A DNA stretch of 64,000 bases from Maribacter vaceletii (GTDB lineage Bacteria > Bacteroidota > Bacteroidia > Flavobacteriales > Flavobacteriaceae): positions 434,001-498,000 of the forward strand of contig NZ_RBIQ01000007.1 of NCBI RefSeq assembly GCF_003634105.1, written 5' to 3'. Of this stretch, positions 48,178 to 57,141 are shown one piece after another. The position numbers were made by a program, and so were the translations under genes. How positions within the stretch are numbered: position 1 is the first letter of the stretch; the number at the start of each line of letters is the position of its first letter. The notes under the pieces were generated by a model. The model was not told the origin of the DNA, did not search any database, and was given only the letters and a program-made list of their open reading frames with translations.

Positions 48178-49296
48178 ATGCTAAAACAAATAATTATTCT
48201 GCTTTCCATTATCACAATTGGCTCTTGCAAACCTAGCAATGTAGTAAGCAAAGCAAATTCTGATTTGGAAAACTACAAAAATTTGGATTTTACCCCTCTA
48301 TCGCCTGAGGTTGTAGACAATTTTAATAACACTACCAAGGTTGCCCAAGTTCTTGTGGATCCTGGTTATTATGTTTGGGGATTGAGCGTTGTACTATGGA
48401 AAGGAAAATACCATGCCTATTATTCTAGATGGAACAAAAAATACGAGCATAAAGGCTGGATGACAAATTGTGAAATTGCACATGCAATATCAGATACTCC
48501 AGAAGGGCCCTTTAAATTTGTGAATGTTGTTTTAAAAGACAAGAAAGTTGGTGGCTGGGATATAAACAATTCTCACAATCCATATGCAACTATTGCCGAA
48601 GGGAAAATTTGTTTATACTACATAGCCAACGACATCAATCCATTATTAAAAAAAGATAACATTAAGTTTCCATCAGAAAAATGGTTTAATGACAATAGAC
48701 AACCCATTAGAGAAAGTCAACGCATAGGTGTTGCTATCGCTAATAATCCTGATGGTCCTTTTATACGTTCTGAAAAAGTTGTTGTAGAACCAGATAACAT
48801 CAAATTCAGAAAAATTGCTGTAAACCCCGCTGTAATATATCGAAATAATCAATATTATATGGTTATGAAAGGGGACGACTTACAACACAAAGAACCATTT
48901 AGAATACAATTAATAGGTAATTCTAACAAACCTGAAGGCCCTTTCAATTTTAAAGAAAAGCCAGTTTATGCAGAAGCACAAACAGAAGATGCTTGTATTT
49001 GGTTTGATCAAGTGTTGAACAAATATTATATGGTTTGCCATGTGATGGGAAAGAGTGAATTAGCACTTTTTAATTCTATTAATGGTTTCGACTGGCAACC
49101 CGATGAAAGAAGAGTTTTCATGAAAAAAGAATTCGTACTTTCGGATGGCACTTTATGGAAACCTAAACGCGTAGAACGACCTTTTGTATTAACCAATGAA
49201 AAAGGACAACCAATTATGCTGTATGTTGCAGTTTATGATAAGAATGTAAATGGTAATATCGCTATTCCAATTGTATTTAAATCGGACACTAAATAG
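48178..49296 (+). CDS. Five-bladed beta-propeller lipoprotein, family unassigned
   Basis: A 372 aa lipoprotein (signal ends IGSC) with the same five-bladed propeller pattern as the gene at 34224. Blade motifs include LWKGKYHAYYSRWNKK, EGKICLYYIAND, NNQYYMVMKGDD and QVLNKYYMVCHVM. Conserved positions are NSHNPYA, VNPAV, TEDACIWF and VERPFVLTNEKGQP. The gene directly follows the modular propeller protein, so two members of the group sit in tandem here and one at the end of the main operon. It is probably an exo-glycosidase on the oligosaccharide, but this is unproven. Confidence 0.7.
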   Translation: MLKQIIILLSIITIGSCKPSNVVSKANSDLENYKNLDFTPLSPEVVDNFNNTTKVAQVLVDPGYYVWGLSVVLWKGKYHAYYSRWNKKYEHKGWMTNCEIAHAISDTPEGPFKFVNVVLKDKKVGGWDINNSHNPYATIAEGKICLYYIANDINPLLKKDNIKFPSEKWFNDNRQPIRESQRIGVAIANNPDGPFIRSEKVVVEPDNIKFRKIAVNPAVIYRNNQYYMVMKGDDLQHKEPFRIQLIGNSNKPEGPFNFKEKPVYAEAQTEDACIWFDQVLNKYYMVCHVMGKSELALFNSINGFDWQPDERRVFMKKEFVLSDGTLWKPKRVERPFVLTNEKGQPIMLYVAVYDKNVNGNIAIPIVFKSDTK

Positions 49297-49302
49297 AATA
49301 AA

Positions 49303-50904
49303 ATGAAAAGAATAACAACCCTTTTTACGTTAGTATTTGTTGTACTTACATCTTGTAAAGATAAAAAAGCCGAAACAACTAAAACTATAGAAACAGAACC
49401 TGAAAAGAAAAACATCCTATTTATTCTAGCCGATGATTATGGTTATAATGATATGAGTTTTAGGAATGATTCTTTTTACGAAACTCCAAATATTGATTTA
49501 ATTGCCCAAGAAGGGACGGTTTTTAATAATGGTTACGCCAATTGTCAAGTTTGTAGCCCGTCTAGAGCAAGTATAATGAACGGCAAGTTTCCTGCAAGAC
49601 ATGGAATTACAGATTGGATTGGTGCTCGTGAAGGAGAAAAATGGAGAGAGAAAAAAAGATTCAATAAACTTATGCCTGCCACATACGAACACAATTTAGC
49701 ACATAAAGATATTACATTACCAGAGGCTCTAAAAGAAGAAGGCTACACGACATATTTTGCGGGTAAGTGGCATCTAGGAGAAAAAGGCTCATGGCCAGAA
49801 GATCACGGTTTCGATATTAATGTTGGTGGTTGGGATGCTGGCGGCCCACGTGGTGGATATTATTCTCCATATAATAATCCAAATTTAAAAGATGGAAAAG
49901 ATGGCGAAAACCTTAGTATGCGTCTTGCAAAAGAAACTGTAAAGTTTATGAAAGAAAACAAAGATGAAAAATTCTTTGCTTATCTATCTTTCTATGCCGT
50001 GCACGGGCCAATTCAATCTACTAAAGAAAAATGGGAGAAGTATCGTAATAAAGCCGAGAAAAACGGCATAGCAGAAAGCTCATTTAAAATGAAAAAGTTT
50101 TTTCCGATGCGAGAAACGCAAGACAACCCAATATATGCTGGTTTAGTTGAATCAATGGATGATGCGGTAGGAACTGTTTTACAGGGGCTAAAAGATTTAG
50201 GCTTAGATAAAAATACTATCGTTGTATTTACTTCTGATAATGGTGGCGTATCTGCTGGCGATGCTTTCTCTACCTCTAACCTACCATTAAGAGGTGGCAA
50301 AGGGTATCAATATGAAGGCGGAATTAGAGAACCTTATTTTATAAAAGTTCCATGGTTAAATAACAATGTAAAAGAAAATAACGTCCCTGTTACTGGGGCC
50401 GATTTTTATCCAACATTATTAGACTTGGTTGGCGCCGAGTTAAAACCTAATGAGCATATGGATGGTGTAAGTCTAGCTCCCCTATTAAAAGGAGAAAATA
50501 TTGAAGAACGTGAACTTATTTGGCATTATCCTCACTATGGAAACCAAGGAGGAGAACCTTCTTCTATTATTAGAAAAGGAGATTGGAAATTAATTCATTA
50601 TTACGAAGACGGAAGAAATGAGTTGTTTAATCTAAAAAATGACCTTGGAGAAAAGAATGAAATATCAAAAGAGAATACAGAGATAGTTACCAACCTGAAA
50701 GTTGCACTTTTTGACTATTTAGAAAATGTAGGTGCCAGGTTTCCCGCAAAAGACCCTTTATACAGTGCTGCATTAGAAGCCAAACATTTAGAAAAAATGG
50801 CAACAAAGAAATTAGAAAGTTTAGAGAAGCAAAGAAGTCTTTTTTTATCTCCAGATTTTGACCCCAAAAACAATTGGTGGGGAAGTTTGCAAACCGAAGA
50901 TTAA
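49303..50904 (+). CDS. S1 family sulfatase lipoprotein
   Basis: A type I sulfatase of 533 aa with the signal ending LTSC. The motifs are canonical: LADDYGYNDMSFRND, CSPSR with Cys84, GKWHLGEKGSWPEDHGFD, TSDNGGVSAGD. The GGxxxxYEGGIREP segment is typical of the arylsulfatase A-like clade. It lies 6 bases after the propeller gene. A 75 bp gap with a perfect palindrome separates it from the next sulfatase. The substrate is not deducible. Confidence 0.95.
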   Translation: MKRITTLFTLVFVVLTSCKDKKAETTKTIETEPEKKNILFILADDYGYNDMSFRNDSFYETPNIDLIAQEGTVFNNGYANCQVCSPSRASIMNGKFPARHGITDWIGAREGEKWREKKRFNKLMPATYEHNLAHKDITLPEALKEEGYTTYFAGKWHLGEKGSWPEDHGFDINVGGWDAGGPRGGYYSPYNNPNLKDGKDGENLSMRLAKETVKFMKENKDEKFFAYLSFYAVHGPIQSTKEKWEKYRNKAEKNGIAESSFKMKKFFPMRETQDNPIYAGLVESMDDAVGTVLQGLKDLGLDKNTIVVFTSDNGGVSAGDAFSTSNLPLRGGKGYQYEGGIREPYFIKVPWLNNNVKENNVPVTGADFYPTLLDLVGAELKPNEHMDGVSLAPLLKGENIEERELIWHYPHYGNQGGEPSSIIRKGDWKLIHYYEDGRNELFNLKNDLGEKNEISKENTEIVTNLKVALFDYLENVGARFPAKDPLYSAALEAKHLEKMATKKLESLEKQRSLFLSPDFDPKNNWWGSLQTED

Positions 50905-50941
50905 AATGATTTAAAAAATTCAAAAATTACTTATCTCAACA

Positions 50942-50965
50942 AATTACGTTAACGTTAACGTAATT
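50942..50965. promoter_or_regulatory. Perfect 24 bp palindrome, probable operator
   Basis: Positions 50942-50965 form an exact inverted repeat with centre CG at 50953-50954 and core GTTAACGTTAAC. It ends 14 bases before the next ATG. A CG-centred palindrome of this kind is typical of LacI-family operators. Its core differs from the GGAAACGTTTCC-type sites near susC, so a regulator other than the one encoded here probably binds it. Confidence 0.7.
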
Positions 50966-50979
50966 ATATAAGACTTAAA

Positions 50980-52551
50980 ATGAAAGATTTAAAAGTAACT
51001 AATAAAACACTCCTAAGAACAACTAAAAAAGTTCATTTTTTGTATACTATATATTTAGTAATTCTATTGTTATTGTTTTTTATTTTAAGTGCATGTTCCT
51101 CCAAAAAAATCATACCTAAACCGTATCAGAAACCAAATGTTTTATTATTATTTCTAGATGATTTAGATCCTGATTTTGGTTGTTATGGAAATCCTTACAC
51201 CCAAACCCCAAACATTGATAATTTAGCCCAAGAAGGCGCTCTATTTACAAGAGCTTACGCATCTGCACCAGTATGCAGCCCTAGCCATAGTTCAATCCTT
51301 ACAGGCTGCTATCCTACTACAATAAAAGCCCAACATCACAGAAGTACGTATGCTAAAAAACTACCGAATGGTTATAGTATACTTACAGAATTACTTTCTA
51401 AAGCAGGTTATTTTACGGTGAATTTTAAAAGTAATGGAGACCGTATGTTCAATAAAATATATGGAGCTACTGCGAAAACCGATTTAAATTTTAATCGTGG
51501 AGAACCAGAAAATAATTTAGAGAGCGGAAAAGAAGTTTTTAACAACCTACAAATTATAGACCCATTTAACACTAATACTTACTTTCATGGAGGAGAGTGG
51601 TTAAAAAGAAAAGAAGGACAACCATTTTTTGCCTATGCAAATATAGAAACTGGAAAAAAACATGGTTTTGTTCCAGGTAGAAAATGGGCGAAAGAAAAAG
51701 GAATTGCTGTAGATTCTTCCAAACTAATAATACCTTCACATTATAAAGATACGGATGAAGTTCGCAGTACCTTAGCTGCCAGTTTAGACGCTGTTTCACA
51801 TGTAGACGTAGAAGTTGGTAAATTTTTAACAGCTTTAAAAGAATCTGGCCAAGCAGAAAATACTTTAGTTATACTATTATCAGATCATGGTGCAAGCTTA
51901 CCTAGACACAAACAATGTCTTTGGAAAACAGGTTTACATATTCCAATGATTATACGTTGGCCAGGAAAGCTAAATGCTGGTATAAAAAATGAGGAACTTG
52001 CTAGTATTGTTGATATTGCCCCTACTATTCTTTCGGCAGCAAAATTACCTATCCCTATATCTATGGAAGGGCTAAACCTTTTAGGGGATAAAACTGAGCT
52101 TCGAAAACACATTTTTGCTACTAGAGACGGAATGAATAATTTCTTTGATGCCTCTAGAACTATAATTACAAAAAAATATCAATACATCCATCATTTTTAT
52201 CCAGAACTCGGTTATCGTAACAATGCTTATGCTAAAAGAACATTAACATTTAAAAGTATGCTTCATTTATATAAAAAAGGAGAACTAAATCCTTTGCAGG
52301 AAATGTATTTTAACCCATCGAAACCCACAATAGAATTATACGACTTGGAAAACGATCCTCAAGAAATAGAGAATCTGTCTAATAATGTAAAATACCAAAG
52401 TGTGGTAGCTCAATTACGAACAGAACTATTTCGGTGGCAAAAAACATCAGGTGACACCATTCTAGATGCAAGAACTATTCTTGGGGTAAAAGAAGTCCCT
52501 ATAGGTACTAAAGTAGATAGTATTTTAAATAAAAAAGAAACTAAATTTTAA
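50980..52551 (+). CDS. S1 family sulfatase-like lipoprotein with CSPSH in place of CSPSR
   Basis: A 523 aa protein with the full sulfatase fold and a lipoprotein signal ending LSAC. Metal-site and binding segments are normal (LFLDDLDPDFGCYG; LLSDHGASLPRHKQCLW), and the C-terminal part matches heparan N-sulfatase-like members. The formylglycine motif reads Cys99-Ser-Pro-Ser-His103. The Arg needed for the CxPxR recognition core, and for holding formylglycine in the site, is His (codon CAT at 51286-51288, one base from CGT). It may be inactive, have altered activity, or reflect a base error. The rest of the gene is intact and shows no decay. A palindromic operator lies just upstream. Confidence 0.9.
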   Translation: MKDLKVTNKTLLRTTKKVHFLYTIYLVILLLLFFILSACSSKKIIPKPYQKPNVLLLFLDDLDPDFGCYGNPYTQTPNIDNLAQEGALFTRAYASAPVCSPSHSSILTGCYPTTIKAQHHRSTYAKKLPNGYSILTELLSKAGYFTVNFKSNGDRMFNKIYGATAKTDLNFNRGEPENNLESGKEVFNNLQIIDPFNTNTYFHGGEWLKRKEGQPFFAYANIETGKKHGFVPGRKWAKEKGIAVDSSKLIIPSHYKDTDEVRSTLAASLDAVSHVDVEVGKFLTALKESGQAENTLVILLSDHGASLPRHKQCLWKTGLHIPMIIRWPGKLNAGIKNEELASIVDIAPTILSAAKLPIPISMEGLNLLGDKTELRKHIFATRDGMNNFFDASRTIITKKYQYIHHFYPELGYRNNAYAKRTLTFKSMLHLYKKGELNPLQEMYFNPSKPTIELYDLENDPQEIENLSNNVKYQSVVAQLRTELFRWQKTSGDTILDARTILGVKEVPIGTKVDSILNKKETKF

Positions 52552-52555
52552 ACTA

Positions 52556-53929
52556 ATGAAAAAAATTACACTCCTTTTAATTGGCTTGCTTGTTTTCTCA
52601 AGTAACGTAATTACTTCCCAAGAACAAACTTACATCCCAGCTTGGAATTCTTTAAGAAACCATAGTACGCCACAATGGTTAATGGATGCAAAATTCGGAA
52701 TTTATTGTCACTGGGGTATTCAAACTATTAGTTACGAGAAAGGGAAAGAAAATTTATCTAACGATGCGTTGTTATCTCAATTTAAAGGAGAAAATTTTAA
52801 TGCAGATACCTGGGCACAACTATTTGAAACGGCAGGCGCAAAATTTGCAGGTGTTATAGGCTGGCATGGTAGTGACCTTAAACATTGGGACAGCGATATT
52901 TCTGACTATAATACAGTCAAATTAGGCCCAAAAATTGATATTGTTGGAGAGGTTTTTAAAGCTGTAAGAAAACGTAATATGAAAACGCTAGTTTCTTACC
53001 ATTCTGTAAAAGGAGAATCTTGGATAGATTTTGCCAAAGAGGGGGTGGATAAATATAGTCCAGATATTTTTTGGGTAGATGCCAGTTTTGGAGGAACAAA
53101 GGGAGCACATAACAAAAAAGTAGTACAAAAGTCTAAATATATTGGAGAAGGCAATTTACAATCTCCTGTTTTCCAAGATGCTTATCAAAAAGAATTTATT
53201 TCTTATTTCTATAATGATGCTTTAAAAAAAGATAAAAAAGTAGAGTTTGTTTATAAATCTAATGATATTCCTCCTTCAGTAGGAATGCGAGATTTAGAGA
53301 ATGGTATTCTTACAGAAACTGCCTATGATGTTTGGATGACAGATATGGATATGAATGTACCGCCAGATTTTCCAACACACGGATGGTTCTATAGAGAAAA
53401 TATTCCTTTACGCTCTACAAACGAATTAGTAGATATGCTAATGGATGTTATTAGCAAAAATGGAGTATTCTTACTAAACATCCCACCAAAAGCAGATGGC
53501 ACATTCCCTAAAGAAATAGAAGCCAATTTAACGAAATTAGGAAAATGGTTAAAGATGAATGGAGAAGCCGTTTATAAAACTTCCTCATGGATTATTTATG
53601 GAGAAGGACCAACTAATATACCAGAAGGTAATTACACGTACCACCATAATAACCACTTTGCTAAAATTCAATATACCAAAGAAGATATTAGGTTCACTGT
53701 AAATGGGAATAATCTATATGCAACATGCTTAGGAAAACCAGACGGGAATTTAAAGATTAACTCTCTAAATACTACTTTTAAAATAAGAAAAGGGTCTATA
53801 AAAAACATCGTTCATTTAGGCACAGGAAAAAGTATTTTATTTAACCATAATGAAAATAACCTAGAACTTAACCTTAGCGGAATTACCTTAGATGAATCTG
53901 CTAATGTCTTTAAAATAATTTTAAAGTAA
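52556..53929 (+). CDS. GH29 family alpha-L-fucosidase/alpha-L-galactosidase (second copy)
   Basis: A 457 aa exported GH29-like enzyme (N-terminus MKKITLLLIGLLVFSSNVITSQ). The barrel start is DAKFGIYCHWGIQ and the nucleophile is Asp175 in DIFWVDASFGG. The shared ELVDMLMDVISKNGVFLLNIPPKADG and YKTSSWIIYGEGPT segments identify the family. It is shorter than the GH29 at 41665, lacks part of the region between the first barrel strands, and has a different +1 face, so the two probably cut different linkages or substituted forms. It lies 4 bases after the unusual sulfatase and 25 bases before a GH28 gene. Confidence 0.9.
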   Translation: MKKITLLLIGLLVFSSNVITSQEQTYIPAWNSLRNHSTPQWLMDAKFGIYCHWGIQTISYEKGKENLSNDALLSQFKGENFNADTWAQLFETAGAKFAGVIGWHGSDLKHWDSDISDYNTVKLGPKIDIVGEVFKAVRKRNMKTLVSYHSVKGESWIDFAKEGVDKYSPDIFWVDASFGGTKGAHNKKVVQKSKYIGEGNLQSPVFQDAYQKEFISYFYNDALKKDKKVEFVYKSNDIPPSVGMRDLENGILTETAYDVWMTDMDMNVPPDFPTHGWFYRENIPLRSTNELVDMLMDVISKNGVFLLNIPPKADGTFPKEIEANLTKLGKWLKMNGEAVYKTSSWIIYGEGPTNIPEGNYTYHHNNHFAKIQYTKEDIRFTVNGNNLYATCLGKPDGNLKINSLNTTFKIRKGSIKNIVHLGTGKSILFNHNENNLELNLSGITLDESANVFKIILK

Positions 53930-53954
53930 TCCATCCATTTAACAATATAACTTA

Positions 53955-55373
53955 ATGAAAAAAACAACAATTCTTTTATTTACACTTCTAATATCAATTA
54001 GTTGTAGCAAAAAAAATAGCTGGAACATAAATGAATTTGGAGCCAAAGCAGATGGTAAAACAGTAAACACTGAGGCAATTCAGAAAGCTATAGACGCTTG
54101 TAGTGAAGAAGGTGGTGGCATAGTAACCATTGAAGGTGGCACATATATTTCTGGAACCATTCTTTTAAAAGATAATGTAAACCTTCATGTTTCTGAAAAT
54201 GCAATACTATTAGCAAGTGTTAACCCTAATGATTTTTATAGTATAGACCCATTCATTGATGCCACAGGCCAATACCGAGGGCAATGTTTTATTGGTGCGG
54301 CAGATGTAGAGAATATATCTATCACTGGTAAAGGTACAATAGATGGTCAAGGAAAAATGTTCACTCCTAATAACGCCAAAAAGACATTAAAGAAATTAGG
54401 TCTTAAAGAGAAAAAAGAAGATGTAACTAGCTTAATTGCCAAGGATAATCAATATGTAAGTAAAAATATTCGCTATTCTAATAGACCCTTTTTAGTTCGC
54501 TTAGTAAGGGTTACAAATAGCAAACTAAAAGATATTACACTAAGACAACCTGCTGCATGGACACTTCATTTTTTTCAATGCAATACGTTTGAGGTTGATG
54601 GAATAAAGATTTTTAGTAAAGCAAATAAAAACAATGATGGTATAGATATAGACTCTAGTACAGACGGAATTATAAAAAACTCTTTAATTAATTCTGATGA
54701 CGATGCTATTTGTTTTAAATCTACCAGCTTATTGCCCTCTAAAGATATAGTTGTGAAAGATTGCCGAATTAGTAGTGGCTGGGGTGCCATAAAATTCGGA
54801 ACAGAATCTCAGGGGAATTTTGAAAACATTACGGTAAAAGATTGTCATATTTTCGATACTCGTGGTGGCGGAATTAAAATATTAAGCGCCGACGGTGCTA
54901 ATGCGAGTAACATTTTAATTGATAATATTGATATGGTAAACGTGGAAATGCCAATTTTCATTAGACTTTGTGAGCGCAGATTAACCTATAGAGGAGCAGA
55001 ACAGCAACCGGTAGGAAGTATAAATAATGTTAAGATTTCCAACATTAATGCAGTTTCAAGAAAAATAGAAGATTTACGCATGTTTCCTACCGTTGGTTTT
55101 TACTTTTCCGGAACTCCTAACCATAAACTAGGAACTATTACTTTAGAGAACATAGATATTACATTACCTGGTGGCGGAACGGAAGAACATGCAAAAGTAA
55201 TTGTGCCTGAAAATGAAAAGGAGTACCCCGAATTTACCAAGCTAGGAATAACGCCTGCTTACGGAATGTACGCGCGTCATATTTCTAATTTAATCACCAA
55301 AAATATATCTTTTAAAACGACGTCTGATGATGCTAGAAAAGAGGTTATTACCATTAATGTAGATAATTTATAA
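53955..55373 (+). CDS. GH28-like right-handed beta-helix glycosidase lipoprotein (copy 1)
   Basis: A 472 aa lipoprotein (signal ends SISC) with the GH28/pectate-lyase-like helix: NEFGAKADGKTVNTEAIQKAIDAC, then repeated coil motifs. Active-site counterparts are NNDGIDID and SDDDAICF with Asp248-Asp250. The usual GHG is replaced by SGWGAIKFGTES and RIK by GIKI, so the His of GH28 is missing. GH28 acts on galacturonides, and exo-forms and divergent members exist. In a sulfated-galactan setting the linkage may be an alpha-galactoside. It forms a pair with the sulfatase that starts 2 bases after its stop, and the pair is repeated downstream. Confidence 0.85.
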   Translation: MKKTTILLFTLLISISCSKKNSWNINEFGAKADGKTVNTEAIQKAIDACSEEGGGIVTIEGGTYISGTILLKDNVNLHVSENAILLASVNPNDFYSIDPFIDATGQYRGQCFIGAADVENISITGKGTIDGQGKMFTPNNAKKTLKKLGLKEKKEDVTSLIAKDNQYVSKNIRYSNRPFLVRLVRVTNSKLKDITLRQPAAWTLHFFQCNTFEVDGIKIFSKANKNNDGIDIDSSTDGIIKNSLINSDDDAICFKSTSLLPSKDIVVKDCRISSGWGAIKFGTESQGNFENITVKDCHIFDTRGGGIKILSADGANASNILIDNIDMVNVEMPIFIRLCERRLTYRGAEQQPVGSINNVKISNINAVSRKIEDLRMFPTVGFYFSGTPNHKLGTITLENIDITLPGGGTEEHAKVIVPENEKEYPEFTKLGITPAYGMYARHISNLITKNISFKTTSDDARKEVITINVDNL

Positions 55374-55374
55374 A

Positions 55375-56931
55375 ATGAAACAGCAAAAACTATTACAAAC
55401 AGTCTTATTTGGGTTTGCACTAAGCATAGTTTTTCAATTTTCGAATACGCTAAATGCGCAAAGAAAAAAGAAACCTAATGTTTTATTAATATATACAGAT
55501 GACCATCGCTATACAGGAGTACATGCATTAGGTGGGCAAGACGTACAAACCCCAAATATAGATAGCCTAGCAGAGCAAGGCCTTATTTTTAGTAACACCT
55601 TTTTAATGGGATCCTTTAATGGAGGAACATGTGTGCCTAGTAGAGCTCAATTATTATCTGGCCGAAAGTTATTCGATTTAAAAGGAATAGGCAGAGTTAT
55701 ACCAAAAAAACATACTAGTATTGGAGAAGCCTTTCAAGAAGCAGGTTATCATTCTTTTATGAGCGGAAAATGGCATCAAGACAATGCCTCCTTAGCCAGG
55801 ATGTTTAATGATGGGGCAACAGTTATGAGTCGTGGTATATACCTTACAGACCATTATAGAATGCCACATTGGGATTGGGTTGCCGATGGCAATTATAAAA
55901 AAGAAGATGGTTACCTTTTAGTATATAATAAAAAAGGAGATATCGTAAGAAGACCAGTAACCAAAGAGGACAAAAAAGGGCCTTTTGGCACAGAAAAAAA
56001 TGGCCCGCATACTTCTGAGACTTACGCTAAAAATGCTGTAGATTTTATAACGAACCACAACTACAAAAAGCCTTTTTTTATGTACTTGGCTTTCCATGCA
56101 CCGCATGACCCAAGACAAGCACCTAAAAAATTTAAAGACATGTATCCGGAAGAAAACATAAAATTAACTCCGTCCTATTTAGCACAACACCCTTTTGATA
56201 ATGGGCATATGACCACTCGTGATGAATCTTTAGATATATGGCCCAGAACACCTAAAATTGCACGTAAACACTTATCTGATTATTATGCTACTATTACTCA
56301 TTTAGACCATCAAATAGGAAAAGTTATTACCTCTTTAAAAGAAAAGGGACAATATGAAAATACTATAATTGTACTTTCTGGCGACAGTGGACTTGGTGTA
56401 GGGAACCATGGACTTCTAGGTAAACAAAATATTTATGATGAAGATGGTGTTCATGTTCCATTTATCATTTCAGGAAAAATTAAGGGAGACGGAAGAAGAA
56501 TAGACGCCTTTAGTTATATTCATGATATTTTTCCAACCATTTGCGATTTAGCTAATATACCTATACCTACCTCTGTTTCTGGAAAAAGCTTGGCACCTGT
56601 AATAGACAATAAAAAGAAACAGATAAGAGATTATACCTACCATGCCTATAGACAACACCAAAGAGCATATAGAAAAGGAGAATACAAGTTAATAGAATTT
56701 GTACAAGCTCCAGATATTTCTAAAAGCAAAGAAAAGATAGTTTCTGGTAGCAAAACTACCCTTCTATTCCATATTAAAAAAGACCCATGGGAAGTCACCA
56801 ATTTGGCATTCTTAAAAGAATATAAAACTATTCTAAAAAACATGAGAAAAGAAATGAAAGCAAAAGCTTTAGAATTAAATGACTATAAAGAACGCTTAGA
56901 TTACCCTGTCGATTTTTGGGATTATTATTAA
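55375..56931 (+). CDS. S1 family sulfatase (copy 1 of GH28-sulfatase pair)
   Basis: A type I sulfatase of 518 aa, exported (signal ends LNAQ, no lipobox). Its motifs are YTDDHRYTGVHALGG, CVPSR with Cys86, SGKWHQD, and LSGDSGLGVGNHGLLGKQN. The second metal site reads GDSGLGVGNHG instead of DNG/DHG, a feature it shares with the paralogue at 58558 and which defines their clade. The gene starts 2 bases after the GH28 stop, so the two are tightly coupled. A 50-base stretch (56071-56120) is identical in the paralogue. The gene is followed by a 210 bp gap before the second pair. Confidence 0.94.
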   Translation: MKQQKLLQTVLFGFALSIVFQFSNTLNAQRKKKPNVLLIYTDDHRYTGVHALGGQDVQTPNIDSLAEQGLIFSNTFLMGSFNGGTCVPSRAQLLSGRKLFDLKGIGRVIPKKHTSIGEAFQEAGYHSFMSGKWHQDNASLARMFNDGATVMSRGIYLTDHYRMPHWDWVADGNYKKEDGYLLVYNKKGDIVRRPVTKEDKKGPFGTEKNGPHTSETYAKNAVDFITNHNYKKPFFMYLAFHAPHDPRQAPKKFKDMYPEENIKLTPSYLAQHPFDNGHMTTRDESLDIWPRTPKIARKHLSDYYATITHLDHQIGKVITSLKEKGQYENTIIVLSGDSGLGVGNHGLLGKQNIYDEDGVHVPFIISGKIKGDGRRIDAFSYIHDIFPTICDLANIPIPTSVSGKSLAPVIDNKKKQIRDYTYHAYRQHQRAYRKGEYKLIEFVQAPDISKSKEKIVSGSKTTLLFHIKKDPWEVTNLAFLKEYKTILKNMRKEMKAKALELNDYKERLDYPVDFWDYY

Positions 56932-57141
56932 ACACAATTTATTTTGTTTCATTAAAAAATACTCGTGTTTATTTAGCTTGTATAGAAAAAGTATAAACAA
57001 GAATAAATTTAACACAGCCGCAAAGAAGTAACTTACAACCTTAATAAAACATATGTGTTAGGGAATTACCTATTTGTAAACTAATTAAAGAACTAACCCT
57101 TGTATTTTTATAAGGTCTTCTTTTTAACACTACTATTAAAA
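56932..57141 (+). other. Gap between the two GH28-sulfatase pairs
   Basis: A 210 bp AT-rich stretch. An imperfect hairpin lies at 56968-57007 (arms TTTATT and CTTGT with a 3-base bulge and a 15-base loop). It has no T-run, so I do not call a terminator. A TTG codon at 57100 could extend the next reading frame, but the ATG at 57142 begins a normal signal peptide. No clear promoter box was seen. Confidence 0.4.

Noticed and set aside
56968-57007. Imperfect hairpin after the first GH28-sulfatase pair as a terminator
   Set aside because: The stem has a 3-base bulge and a long loop, and no T-run follows.
57100-57141. TTG start extending the second GH28 protein by 14 residues
   Set aside because: The ATG at 57142 gives a standard signal peptide. 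The extension would place extra hydrophobic residues before it, and no reason favours TTG.
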